64,000 nt of DNA from Isoetes taiwanensis (Eukaryota > Streptophyta > Lycopodiopsida > Isoetales > Isoetaceae). Below the pieces are notes generated by a model. That model was not told where the DNA came from, did no database searches, and saw nothing but the letters and a program-made list of their open reading frames with translations. The DNA lies in assembly GCA_021234155.1 (NCBI GenBank), contig JAJEKV010000002.1:42335203-42399202 (forward strand), read 5' to 3'. Below are positions 12,011-23,112 of the stretch, piece by piece (the first letter of the stretch is position 1; every line of letters starts with the position of its first letter). A program made the position numbers and the translations under genes.

Positions 12011-13922
12011 AGTTGCTCCAGTTCAACAAACTAAATTGAACGGAATATGGAGCCCTAGTCCCAGCAGCGGCGGCCTAGGTCTGGCAGTGGATCCGACAAA
12101 GGGCGGGCTCTCTTGCAAGGGATTAACAACTGCTTTGCAGATTTTCCCTCAGATCTAGGCTTTGCGGAAAGAGCTGCAAGAATGGCTTCTTTTTCGAGCG
12201 AAAATTTTAGCCAGGCAAATCAGGGCGAAAGCAGGAGATGATGTAGGATTGATCCGGCTTCAAGTGTTGTGCTGCAGATGCGGACACTTGAAAAGATGGA
12301 TCAACCAGAGCATTGGAAAAAGGATCGCGTAAATGGCGCCAGAGTTTTGTATGCACGGGCAAGCACAGGTCCGGCTATGGCGGACGTCGGAATAATGGCC
12401 GCAATAAATGCAGTGTATTAATGGCCGCAATAAATGCAAAGTGGGTACCGTAGGATCAAAGGAAGAACTTTGACCTTGGCCGTGGAAATTTGATTGGAAG
12501 TTGCTAAGAAGATGCGAAAATTGGGGCAATTAGTGCCTCCGATGAGGTGGCAGTTGTCACTTAATTTGCTATATTTTGAATAATTATTAAGACGTAGGGT
12601 TTAGCATTTTTATTTGGCGACGTGGCAGAAATTATTGCGGGGGCACAATTCACATCTGATTTGACCATTTTCTCTCGGCAACAACTAGCCGCCATAGCCA
12701 AGCTTCTATCTAATGCCGCTAGCCACTTCTGCAGCTTCTATCTAATGCCGGATCTGCATCTTTGGCATTGCGCCTCTGCTCGAAGGCCCGCTCAGCTATG
12801 CGTTTCAAGGATCCTATAAGAGCAGCAAAGCATGCATGGCCTCTGTCTATCTTATTCTTTGAATCGATGGAGCTCCCTGTTATATCTCATGTCTGTTGTT
12901 TCTTTTCCTCTATTGCAGTACCCTCGGCCAGAAACTCGGGATTACACAATATGTCAAAGAAATGCCCTTACTATTATAGGTTAGAATTTTTTCATTAGCT
13001 TCTGCGGTTTTCCTCCGTCCATTTCAAATCCTTAGCAAAAACACACATAATCATTCCCAAACTCTGTCTCTGCATAGCATTGCCCATGTTTAGCATTGCC
13101 CATGGAGTTGCATCTCTAAAAAATGCCTACCATAAGGGCATATCTTAGTGCCATCCAGATCATTATTCTGAGGCTGGAAAATCGTTGCAGAGGAGATCAC
13201 GCCCTTTTCTAGTTCCGGCCATGATGATGCTTCTTCTTCTTCCGGTCTAAGCTCGTTTTTCTGACAGCTTTCCTTGATTGGCTATGCCGGAATAGCCACC
13301 CTAGGTCACTGCAGCTATGGCAGGGCGTTTATTTTGAACATTTCAATGACTCCATTCGTCTTGCAGATTATTGAGCTAAAAAATCTCATGTTCTCTGGTA
13401 TGAATGCATTGTTTGGCATTTTGTAATCCGTTTTTTATCCTCTATTTTTTCTAACTTGCATTTGATTCCTCTATTTTTTAACTTGCAACAGGTTATTGGT
13501 AACATCAGCTCGATAATCTTGGAGGTCTGTCTGTGCCTTAGCATTTTATAATGCGAGAAGAATTCAAAGCTCGGATGTCCTCTGTATTTCTAAGAGAAGA
13601 GGTCAGTCCGTATAATTTGAGCGTATGCTTTTATTATAGAGTCTGTTTATTTTTAAAATGTCAGGTACCTGATTCATATTGGCACTATAGGCAGGTATTG
13701 AGAGGGAGAATGCAACTGCCAAGAAGGAGCACTAGCCTAACCGCCAGCATCGCGGGTGAAACCTCCGAGCCATATCTCCTCGACATAATGCCATAAATGC
13801 CATAAATCGCTATATCTCCGAGCCATAAATGCCATAAATGCCTAAATCGCAACGTGTCATGCCACTGTAATTTTTAAGGAAGAAAGTACAATGCGAATAG
13901 AAAATGAAACTACTTTACTATA
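12011..13922. repeat. 1.9-kb tandem duplication, copy 2
   Basis: This is the direct repeat of 10116-12010 at an offset of about 1.9 kb. Differences are mostly single substitutions and one- to five-base indels. The largest differences are near the left edge (12050-12200), where several small gaps occur. Copy 2 runs directly into the triplicated end block. Confidence 0.85.
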
Positions 13923-14327
13923 GGAAGGAAAATTGTTTCCATTTCAAGCAATACAAATACATTAGCACCACACTTTAAATTAGTACATAATACAATACAA
14001 GAAACTTATCGCGGCGGCCTTGGGTTTTAAGGAAGAAAGTATAATGCGAATAGAAAATGAAACTGCTTTACTATAGGAAGGAAAATTGTTTCCATTTCAA
14101 GCAATACAAATACATTAGCACCACACTTTAAATTAGTACATAATACAATACAAGAAACTTATCCCGGCGGCCTTGGGTTTTTAAGGAAGAAAGTACAATG
14201 CGAATAGAAAATGAAACTGCTTTACTATAGGAAGGAAAATTGTTTCCATTTCAAGCAATACAAATACATTAGCACCACACTTTAAATTAGTACATAATAC
14301 AATACAAGAAACTTATCGCGGCGGCCC
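13872..14327. repeat. Three tandem copies of a 153-bp element end
   Basis: Copies start at 13872, 14025 and 14179. Each runs from ttttaaggaagaaagta to acaagaaacttatcgcggcgg. Copy 2 has one C for G in the terminal motif (atcccggcgg). The third copy ends in a head-to-head join, cgcggcggcc followed by c and aaggccgccgcg, forming a GC-rich palindrome at about 14317-14340. Only the first copy sits after the 1.9-kb block, so the ends were multiplied separately from the body. Confidence 0.85.
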
Positions 14328-14432
14328 AAGGCCGCCGCGAACGTTTCTCTTCTTCAACTTCTCCCTTTAAGATTGGTTGAGCAGCATGCTGCAATCCAAA
14401 ATATTTTCCATTTGTTCCCAGCGTTTGGAATG

Positions 14433-14760
14433 AGTCTATTCTCTAATATGTCTAGTTTAAGGTGAAACTTCATCTCCTACATGTTGCAGTGAAAAATATC
14501 TACCGTTGGTAGACAATTGGAAGCTACATGCTACATTACGTTCGTATTGGCCAGTCTATTCTCTAATATGTCTAGTTTAAGGTGAAACTTCTTGGTAGAC
14601 AATTAGAAGCTACATGCTACATTACGTTCGTATTGGCCAATCTATTCTCTAATATGTCTAGTTTAAGGTGAAACTTCATCTCCTACATGTTGCAGTGAAA
14701 AATATCTACCGTTGGTAGACAATTGGGAGCTACATGCTACATTACGTTCGTATTGGCCAG
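14433..14760. repeat. Three tandem copies of a ~120-bp unit
   Basis: Units begin at agtctattctctaatatg (14433), at 14553 and at 14639. The middle unit lacks an internal segment of about 34 bp (catctcctacatgttgcagt and what follows). Outer units are nearly identical. All end in acattacgttcgtattggcc. No coding potential. Confidence 0.85.
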
Positions 14761-14854
14761 TCCCATCCACGAGTCCGCAATGCAAGCATCTAATCCATCT
14801 TGTGGATTCTTCAACGTCCGCCTCCATGGAAAGCAAAATCGTCTGAAACTCTAA

Positions 14855-15204
14855 GGGTCTGGTCACATGAAGCTGTTGACAGGGATTATTTCCCGTTGAC
14901 GGAACCCTATCGTTTTGTGCAGGGTCACATGAAGCTGTTGACAGGATATGAACCAGAGAGCCGTCCTCCTCCTTTCACGCAGCAAGAGAGTTCAAAATCT
15001 ATGGTGATAGATGGAGAATAGAAGTCACTTGTTGAAATCAAACGGGTCCTGGTCAACAGGAACCCATTCAACCGAGGGCAGAAGCCCGGGGAAGCAATCC
15101 CTGTCAATAGGGCTCCGTTCCTATCAGTTGGCTGCATGTGACCCTTCCCGTTTAGATGATTGACAGGGATTCTTCCCCGTCAACACCTTCATGTGACCAG
15201 CCTC
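14855..15204. mobile_element. 350-bp MITE, Tourist-like, flanked by TAA
   Basis: The ends gggtctggtcacatgaag (left) and cttcatgtgaccagcctc (right) are inverted repeats of about 18 bp. They continue imperfectly inward (gttgacaggg and ccccgtcaac). A TAA lies immediately outside both ends (14852-14854 and 15205-15207), fitting the 3-bp target duplication of PIF/Harbinger-type MITEs. The longer shared flank ctctaag would instead give a 7-8 bp duplication, so an hAT origin is possible. The interior has no protein and repeats the motif ttgacaggg in both directions. Confidence 0.75.
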
Positions 15205-15207
15205 TAA

Positions 15208-16935
15208 GCAACTACGGCCATGGTGAAACATGCATTGTGAGCATCTAGCTTTGGCTTTTTTACGCATGCCACGTAAGCAGGTGGGCGGACGACACCTGGC
15301 AGATCCAGTGGTGATAGTTTTTGGAGCTCTAGAGCAAAGGTTCTGTCCGTTTCTATCTGTTTAATTCAATCCAATTCTGCCTGCTGTAGAGAAATGGCAA
15401 ATTTGCGCATTTCTTCCTTCTCTTTGGCAACTAGTCCGATTTTGTGCGTCTCCTTTTGGGGTCTTTCTCCAAGCAGATCCAGGAAAATTTTGCTCACCTT
15501 TGTTGCCGCCATTATTTTTTCGATTAGTCTTCTTCTTAACGGAAGTGAGAATCTTACCTGGGTCTTGCTCTGATGTAACGGCCACTCTGGATTTGAAGGC
15601 AAGCTTTTGGAAGAACTTGCTATTCTGGCACCGTCTGTCATAGCCAAATCCGCCCGTCAACTCTGCTATTCTGGCACCATAGCCAAATCTATCTGTTTTA
15701 TGGGCGCTCTGCTACTACGGCATCCCCAAATTCCTCTGTTTTTGTGGGCACTAGTCTGATCAATCTCTACTATTCTCTGCCAGCTCCAGTTTTGGATTGA
15801 CAAATGCCTCTATTTTAGTCGGATTAAGCTGTACTTTTGGGTAGTTTTTCGGATTAATCTCTTCTATTCTATCACAGACGAGTTTCTCTGTTTTGGGTCT
15901 TTGTGGGGGATTAATGCCACTTCTGGGCGATAAATTTCTCTGTTTTTGGGACGAATCTTGTTGGCGGATTATATGGCGATAAAAACACTCTGTATTTGGG
16001 GATTAAAACCATTGTAAATGCTATTCTGGCACTACCAACTGCTCTGATTCATGAGTTGGGCGGCTTTAAATTTTCTGTTTGTGTTGGGGCTGTTGCTGTA
16101 ACAAAAGCATATTTTTTAACAACCTGCAGCAGAGACAATCATAGATGCACCGGAGGCATAACTCTGCTCGCTTGCTGCTTTGTTTCCACGCCTAGTCCCG
16201 ATTTGTTGGTTAGTTGCCCGCCTACATCGACCTTTGATTTGCATTGGCATTTGTTGTGTATTAAACCTACCCCGTTTTCTTGCCCCCTATTTTTGAATTT
16301 TCTGACGGATTCTGTTCTTCCTTCCAGACCATTCACACTTCTTCTTTGGTTTCTATTCTACACCGGTTCAGAAAAAGCTTGAAACGGCCCGGCGAAAATA
16401 ATTCGTCCCTGTGTTGCCCTCATACCTACCGGATTTCTTCCGAGCTTTCCAAGCTCTTGCTCGCGCCTACTACGGTGGCTATGGTGGGTAGAAAATAAAA
16501 AAAAGAGCACCTAATATGCACATCAGCTCAGCATCGAAGGAAAAAAACTAAGCCCACAAACCCAAATGTTTATTTTCCTCTTCGTATCAGCTACTCCAGT
16601 TTGAAGAACGATCTGGTGGGGATTTAACAGAGCACTGTTGATAATATTTTCACATTTATTGGTTGGTCTAGCTTAGCTTTCAGCTGGAAGAATTGAGCAA
16701 GGGTAGTCATGTGGCTGTGGCTCCTCCTCAATAAATATTAAGTAGGAAAATACAAAAAATATTCCTCAATAATATTTTTCGACACTTGGCGTGCATGCAC
16801 TGGAGCATCAAAGAATCTCGAAGAATAGAATCAAAGTGTATGCATTATATATGGTTTGACAATAGCAATAGTACTTGAAATCAATAAATAGCTAGCATCT
16901 TATTTACTCCAACAGCATGAACTCAAATAAGCTCC
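15208..16935. other. Intergenic DNA, no supported gene
   Basis: There are open frames on both strands (largest 15996-16382, 128 codons) but no recognisable domain. The phrase ttctggcaccatagccaaatc and variants recur near 15623, 15663 and 16024, suggesting decayed repeats. AT-rich from 16500 to 16935. Confidence 0.45.
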
Positions 16936-19675
16936 TTGGGAATCGAACAAGTATTGCCAGCGAGCTTCAAAATTGAAATCATACTTGGCATCTTTGCTCG
17001 ATGGGCAACCGAGAGGATCCAACTACTCCAAAGCAGTGAACCAATTCTTGCAATCCATCCCAAAGGAAAAATGGCAGAAATGTATAGAAAAGCAGCTGTG
17101 TTTCAGATGTTTCCAATTGGGATATTGGATGCACACTTGCCCATTCGTGATGAATGCGGCACTAGCAGAGCTAGGAGGATGAGAGACACCCCCAGAAGAT
17201 GACAACGAAGAAGCTCGCGACTACATCTAGGGTGAGTGCCATATCCATGCAGCCATTGACACTGAGAATGTCGAGAGTCGGTACCAAGTCATTTCGACAA
17301 TATGGAAAGTAAAAACAAGATCCTTCATAGTACTGATAGACATGGGAAGCACTCATAATTTTGCCTCCCCAAGAATGGTAGAACTGTTGACGTTGAAAGC
17401 CCTAAAGTCAAAGCCTAGGCCAGTAGTGTTGCCAAGTGGAGCAATCAGGCACACAACAAGGGAAAAGAATCAATTTTAATATCGACTAGCAGGTATTAAT
17501 ATCGAAATGGAAGCAAAGGTCATGAACATTGGGGGATATGACCTAATCATAGGCATGGAATATCTTCGCCCAGCTAACGCCATAATTGATTATGGGAAGC
17601 AAAAAGTGATACTAACAACAACCAATGGCAAGACAATGGAAATAACAGGTAAGGAAGTCACTTCAATCATGCAATGCATGTCTAGTAAGAAATTACTTAA
17701 GAGCATAAAGAACGAGCAAATAGCCTACATCTTTAAGCTTGAAATTAAAGAACCAAACACAGAGGAGGAAAGGAGGACAAAACATTGAGCAAGTTGCCTA
17801 AGCAGGTGGCAATTCCATGATCTTTGACGAGATCAAGGAACTTTCTCCTCACAAGGGAATCGAGTATGAAATAGTACGTGAATCTGGTGCCAAACACACA
17901 AGCAAGGCGCCCTATAGAATGACAGCTCAAGTGTTGGCTAAATTAAAGAAGCAGGTGCAAGAGCTGTTCCACCTAGGATTTATAAGACATGTCTCCCCAT
18001 TCGGGGCACCCATCCAATTCATCAAGAAGAAAGATGGAAGCTTGAGGATGTGCATTGACTATCGTCAATCAAATAAGCACACTATAAGAAATAAGTACGC
18101 CTTATCGAGATCAGATGATTTGATGGATTGGCTCCAAGGTAAAGTCTTCTCTAAAATAGAATTGAGATTGGGTTATTATCAGATCAGGATTAAGGAGGAA
18201 GACATTCACAAAACCGCCTTCAGAATAATATATAGCCACTATGAATTCACATTGATGCCATTTTGACTGTCCAATGCCCCAGCAACCTTCATGAGGCTCA
18301 TGAACGACATCTTTCATAAGTTCTAGACACATTTGTCATCGTTTTCTTTTATGACATCTTAGCGTACAACAAGTTCCTAGAGGAACATGTGCAACAATTA
18401 AGGAAGGTATTTGAGAAGCTGAGGAGGCATCAACTCTACGCGAAGCTGTCCAAATGTCACTTCGCTATTGTACGGGTAGAGTATTCGGGACGCATATCCG
18501 AAGAGGCCATCTCTACTGACCCTGCAAAAATTCAGGCGGTAATTAAATAGTCACCATTAAAGAACATTCATGAGGTGAGAAGCTTTTTGGGCTTAGCAGG
18601 ATACTATAAGAAATTTATGAAGAACTTTACCAATATAGCAGCCCCATTGACGGACCTCACCAAAGCAGAAATGGTAAAAGACTGGGTGGATCATTGGCAC
18701 AAGAAAGCGCAAGCAAAATTTGAAAAGTTGAAGGAAGCATTGACAACCGCCCCAGTCTTAAAACTGCCAGCTCCAGACAAAGATAAGTAGGTTGCAACTG
18801 ATGCTAGCGAAATTGCAACAGGATCAGTCCTAATGCAGGAAGAAAGGGTCGTGGTGTATGACTTTAGGAAGATGAATGACGCTGAGACGCGCTACCCGAC
18901 CCATGATCAGGAACTGCTAGCAGTTGTGAGAGCGCTAAAGATTTGGAGACATTACTTGTTGGGAAGGAATTTCCAGCTTGAAACTGACTATTAAAGTACC
19001 CAATACGTCTTCACCTAATCACATCTTAATCTAAGGCAGAGGAGATGGATGGAGTTCTGGAAGAGTACGAGTTCGATATAGTGTACAAAGCAGGGAAGCT
19101 TAACGAGGTTGCGAACACTCTCTCAAGGCACCCCTTAACAACAAGAGTCCATTGCAATGCCATATCAACACTCACCAGTGAATTTGGCAGGAAGATAGAA
19201 GAAACATTGCCAACCGATAAAGACTTCAAGGAAGTGTGAGCAAGCCTTTTAAAAGAGGCAAGAACAGACAAAGAAAGGGAGACCTTCAAACACTTCAAGA
19301 AAGAAGGTAACCTCCTGTACCATAAGAATAAATTGTGCATGCCAGAATCATCCAGAGTTAGAAAGTTGATTCTCCACGATACCTAAAAGCCGGCCATACA
19401 GGGTTCATGAAAACCTTACTGGAAATGACCAATGAACAACTAGAGATTGTTCCGAAAGTCCTTCTTGACGGATCTTACAAGAAAACAAGAAGGTCACAAT
19501 TTCTCCAATACCTGGTCAAGTGGAGCCACTTACATGTGGAAGACGCGACGTGGGTACTACAATCAGATCTCAAGAAGCAGTACCCGCAATTGATAAAGCA
19601 ATGCAAAGGACAGCTCATCACTGAAATAGTCGACACCGAACCGATAGGTGAATGGAAGGTAGATTAAAGTCTGCT
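16936..19675 (+). mobile_element. Ty3/gypsy chromodomain retrotransposon remnant (gag-pol)
   Basis: Domains occur in the usual order. There is a gag end with a zinc-knuckle relic (CFRCFQLGYWMHTC, about 17098-17140), and a protease with the active triad changed from DTGS to DMGS (about 17335). Reverse transcriptase follows (17817-18470) with [20 protein letters not shown] and LSNAPATFMRLMNDIF, then RNase H (about 18785-18990, ATDAS and HDQELLAVVRALKIWRHYL), an integrase His/Cys start (to about 19385) and a C-terminal chromodomain (19440-19666, YLVKWSHLHVEDATW). The RT YxDD box is damaged (FYDI near 18348). Stops occur at about 18264, 18548, 18788, 18993 and 19016. The integrase catalytic core is absent, so the H2C2 start runs directly into the chromodomain. 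It is a dead chromovirus-type element. Confidence 0.93.
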
Positions 19676-20034
19676 CTCCGATGAGGCGGAAGTAGACAAG
19701 TATAAGAGATAAGAGATCATATAGGATTATGCATGATAGGAAAACACCTCTAGTCTATGGCTATTACGAGGAAGAAGCCATCCTCCACGTCAAGGGTGAC
19801 GAAAGGTGTAGGCATTAGAAATCATATTAGGCATGATAGGACGCTTGTCTCCAGCCACGATGGAAGAAGCATCCTCTTTCTACGCCGGGACATAATGCTT
19901 GCATTCAGTTAGCTAATTGATTGCAATTAAATGGGTGGATCCCTAATAACCATCTTTACATAAAATCTTGATCCTGGGCTATAGCTGTGCTTCTTTGCTT
20001 CATCCTTTGGCAGTGGAAGTGATGGGGTTTTGAT
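19676..20034. other. Start of the gypsy 3' LTR or 3' UTR
   Basis: Sequence just after the chromodomain stop (gcggaagtagacaagtataag, then gataggaaaacacctctagtc) matches the last 110 bases of the window (about 63890-64000), which also follow a decayed ggtagattaa. This identifies a shared element boundary. The LTR limits themselves cannot be set from the window. Confidence 0.55.
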
Positions 20035-20955
20035 CTAAATGCTAAACCCCTAGAATATGACTCTAAACTTAAGTTTCTACACTATACATGCGAGCATCCG
20101 AGATATATAATAGATATATACACACTTACATTGGGATTTTGATTCATCCATTTTTTCAAATTACATAAGAGGATATACTTAAATGTTTATGCTCCTTTAG
20201 GTTTTTTCTTCCGCCTATCACGTTTGATTCTTCTTACTCGCAGTGTATTCTGGTTGATTCTGAGATTCCTTGAGATGCTGCTACTATAATTGATCTTCCT
20301 CTGATCTAATCCCTTCATCCCAAGTTGTGAAGGATGTTCCTCAATGTGAACTCATGAGTAGAAATTCCTCCTCCTTAATGTGTTTATCTATTGTGTGGAA
20401 TGCGGTGACCGCTCAACATCCTTACATGCGGTGTGCATTTGCAAGGTTGAAGATTTGCAGTGCCATTGATCTTTTAAGTAGAATCACCTGGTTGATGTAG
20501 CCGGCCAGTCTTGCATGCATTCGAGGCTCTGAGATGGCAACCAGCAGGAAGACAGTGTCATTTCTCTGCAGGTTGAATTTCTGAGCGCGGCTCCTATTGC
20601 TTGGACTTTGCTTCGTTGCGAGATGCTTCCCCTGTGCTTAGAAGTGTATCGTCCCTATTGCACCTACCATAGTTCCTTACTTTGAGTGATTTGTACTTGC
20701 TGGCTGGGTCATCTCCTCTGTCCTTTGGGTCCGGTCCGCTGAAGTGTCGCAACATTACTTGGATGAAGCAGTAAAGTTGTCCTTCCTTTTGTTTCCAGGT
20801 GTCTCTGTATTTGAAATTTTTGTTCAAATAAACTACCTTCCTCCTTGATTTTGCCCCTGATGCTGATATAGGCCCTTCAAGTCCGAGATGTTCCTCCCCT
20901 GATATGTGTCTTCTCTCCATCATGATTTCCTATTTTTTTGGAACCGATGAAGTCA
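20035..20955 (-). repeat. LTR-like block, inverted copy of 56548-57465
   Basis: Read on the minus strand, this segment matches 56548-57465 with many shared islands: cggttccacaaaaagtagga-like start, atgatggagagaagacaca, gcattccgcaccgca-type and gcggtgaccgctcaac, and the aaaccctaaaggagtataaac-like end. Minus-strand frames such as 20594-20923 correspond to those at 56574-56939 (shared SRNEAKSKQ / PRNEAKPKQ ends). The conserved layout with weak coding fits an LTR plus leader of a gypsy family, but the function is inferred. Confidence 0.6.
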
Positions 20956-21984
20956 TGAAAGTTTTTCTACTAGTGCAAGGGAGCTGGAAGCTTGTCCTGG
21001 TCAGCTTGGGTGCTTTGTAGTTATCTAGCTTGGTTGTTCCTTTTGTTGATATTGCATGACATCCCCTTGAGCTGATAGGCTGCAAGATCATAGTGGTCCT
21101 TCTTCCGGTTTCTATGCGCTCTTATGTCGCGATAAATTCTCCTCTCTACTGAAGATTATGCTCTCGGACTCTAGGTCTTGATGTTAATGCAGGCTTCCCC
21201 ATCTGACATAACCCTGCACCTGTATGTTTCTACCTTGCATTCTTCCTTTTTGAAACTCGTGCGTTGAGTCGATAAAGGGATCGAGATCCTCTTTTCGATG
21301 TGAGCTGTTGGATGTGGTAGCCGGGCGCTTGACAGTCCAAAAGATTCTTGATGCCATTGATTACCCAATATTCTTCCCATTCGATGAAGATTGATGATAG
21401 ATCGGTGGTGTGATGTGCTACTCGTTTTGTTGGTAGAGGTGTTTGTCATTGTGCTTCCCTTTCAGTCTGCCTTTTCAGTCTTCTCTCTTTGTCTGTTAGT
21501 ACGTCACCATGGGTCTTCAATGTCTTCAAGAAGTTGTGCCTCTTTCTCTTATGTGGGTCTGGCATCATACTCTGAAAGCAAACGCTCCTATACCCTAGAG
21601 TTTAAGGATCAGGTCAATGGCTGGTTGAAAGGCTCATCTACAACATTCTGGGCTCTTTAAGCGAGGGATATTGATCAGGCAGTATTAATAGAGACATATC
21701 TATAGCCTTCAAGTCTATGGACATTAGGACAATGGGTCGGGCATGAACTGAGATTTGTTTTACCAAGCCTTCATGATGTTTGGGACATACTCTAAGATCC
21801 TAGCAAAGGTTGGTATTTTGGGGGGAGGGGAGGGAGGGGGGAGGGATGGGGAAAGAAGGGAAGGGGGGTCCAACATTGTATACGTGGAGTGACTTGGGCA
21901 GCTCTAGATTCTAGCTCCTTTCTAGATATCCTAGCAATAGGGACTGTCAATGTTTCAGCTAAATCAAATCAATAAAGAGGGAAA
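20956..21984. other. Intergenic DNA with a G-rich tract
   Basis: No gene is supported. A 49-bp purine tract of G runs (21820-21868) lies here and is listed separately. The left part may be an outward extension of the LTR-like block. Confidence 0.4.
21820..21868 (+). repeat. G-rich tract, G-quadruplex candidate
   Basis: Eight or so runs of three to six G are separated by single A or short AT spacers (ggggggagggg agggagggggg type). Similar tracts lie at 29418-29443 and 39858-39879. Confidence 0.75.
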
Positions 21985-22510
21985 ATCCTATCCAAGACTC
22001 AGACTCATGGGGATCGACTGCCGGCTTGGGGTCTCCAGAAGTCAATGTAGACAAAATTCATGGCAAATGCATTCGGCTGGCATAAGAACATAATTGTTGG
22101 GTAGTCCCCTCCATCCGTCCCTCCTGTGCATACTTTGCAGATAGGTTGAAAAGTATTGGGGATGTGACCGTAGCCTACCGGGTGCATAGTCAGAGGGACT
22201 ACTCCTAGGTTGCATCTACCCAGTCCCTATGAGGCAGAAGATCTATGCCAACTACAAGCGAGCTAGAGAGCCACTGCTTGTCTCCGACTTGAACCCCACT
22301 GAGGTGATACATCACCTAGGAGATGTCGAGCCCATACCTTGCCTACACTCAGTGGCCTCGGCCGAAGCTACACACCAGAGGGATCAACTGTAGCTAGACA
22401 AGCCTTCCTTATCAGCCGGTCTAATCCCGCTACGCACAGCCAGTGGGCTCCTATGCATAGGCCGCATTTATTGGGTACTAATGAGGCAATCTAGGAACAT
22501 CATCTAGGAA
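21985..22510 (-). repeat. Old LTR fragment (same family as 46493-47985)
   Basis: Read on the minus strand, this aligns to about 47160-47730 of the complete LTR. Shared islands include the agactcagactc/ggctcagactc, ttgcagatt/aggttgaa, tagcctaccgggtgcat and ggttgcatctaccca equivalents, and the gccgcatttattgggtactaatg end. Divergence is clearly higher than in the 25499-26042 copy, so it is the oldest of the three. Confidence 0.7.
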
Positions 22511-22668
22511 CAAAGTAAAGATCTAATCTATCTACTCTAATCATACATGGTTAGGTTCATTAGTTACAGTCTACAATTTTCTTGAGTTGATTTATGTTTC
22601 CAAACAAATGGCTGCTAGATTCTATATAATACAATCACAGATTTTAATTACAAATAGGCAGTTCTTAC

Positions 22669-23112
22669 ATGGTTGACAGAACTCTGTGTGAACTTTTCAC
22701 ACCATTGTATTTGAGTTCATGGGCCAGATCCTGGCTCTTGAAAGTAGGTGATGAGAGTAGGTTAAAAGGTGAAGCTTTTGATTCATCACTGGGAAGGTTA
22801 GCCAGAGATAGGTATGAACCCAAAGAAGCAGGTTGTGGCCTTCTAGTTTATTCATTTCCAAACGCAAGGTTGAAACCTTCCAAATCAATTGTTGACTGCC
22901 TTTCTGCAGTGATGTCTATAGCAAGTGTGATTTGTCTTGAGATTTTCACAGGGAGGAAGCCCAAAGGCAGGATACAGAAGCCTATTCTACCCAAACACAT
23001 TCCAAAGAAGCTTGGAAGTTTGATAAGCTCCTGCATAATGCCGGATGACGAGAATCGTCCTAGCTTTGAGGATATTTGTGAGTTGGATATTTGTGAATTG
23101 GAATTGTCCTAA
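22669..23112 (+). pseudogene. Protein kinase C-terminal lobe fragment
   Basis: A 147-codon open frame ends in motifs of the kinase C-lobe: VICLEIFTGRKPKGRI (the SfGvll.EifTGrkP block after the activation segment) and PKHIPKKLGSLISSCIMPDD followed by ENRPSFEDICEL (the conserved Arg helix, RPSFEDI). The catalytic loop, DFG and ATP-binding lobe are absent. The first 75 residues are not kinase-like. The best match is a plant receptor-like or Raf-like kinase. The tandem DICELDICELELS at the end suggests a small slippage duplication. Not a functional kinase. Confidence 0.6.

Larger units (their letters stand above)
9188..14352. mobile_element. Non-autonomous DNA element with GC-rich inverted ends, internally duplicated
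   Basis: The left end reads agaaatgttcgcggcggcc (from 9193). The right end reads ggccgccgcgaacgtttct (to 14348). They are inverted repeats of about 21 bp with one or two mismatches. The left end extends outward to actacaagaaa, which resembles the CACTACAAGAAA terminus of CACTA (En/Spm) elements, so a CACTA relative is the best guess. No transposase is visible inside. The interior holds two tandem copies of a 1.9-kb block (10116-13922) and three copies of a 153-bp end block (13872-14327). No clean 3-bp target duplication was found, and the right border is less certain than the left. Confidence 0.55.

Noticed and set aside
15996-16382. 128-codon frame as a small secreted protein gene
   Set aside because: Hydrophobic patches but no coherent signal peptide or domain, and the flanks hold repeated phrases.
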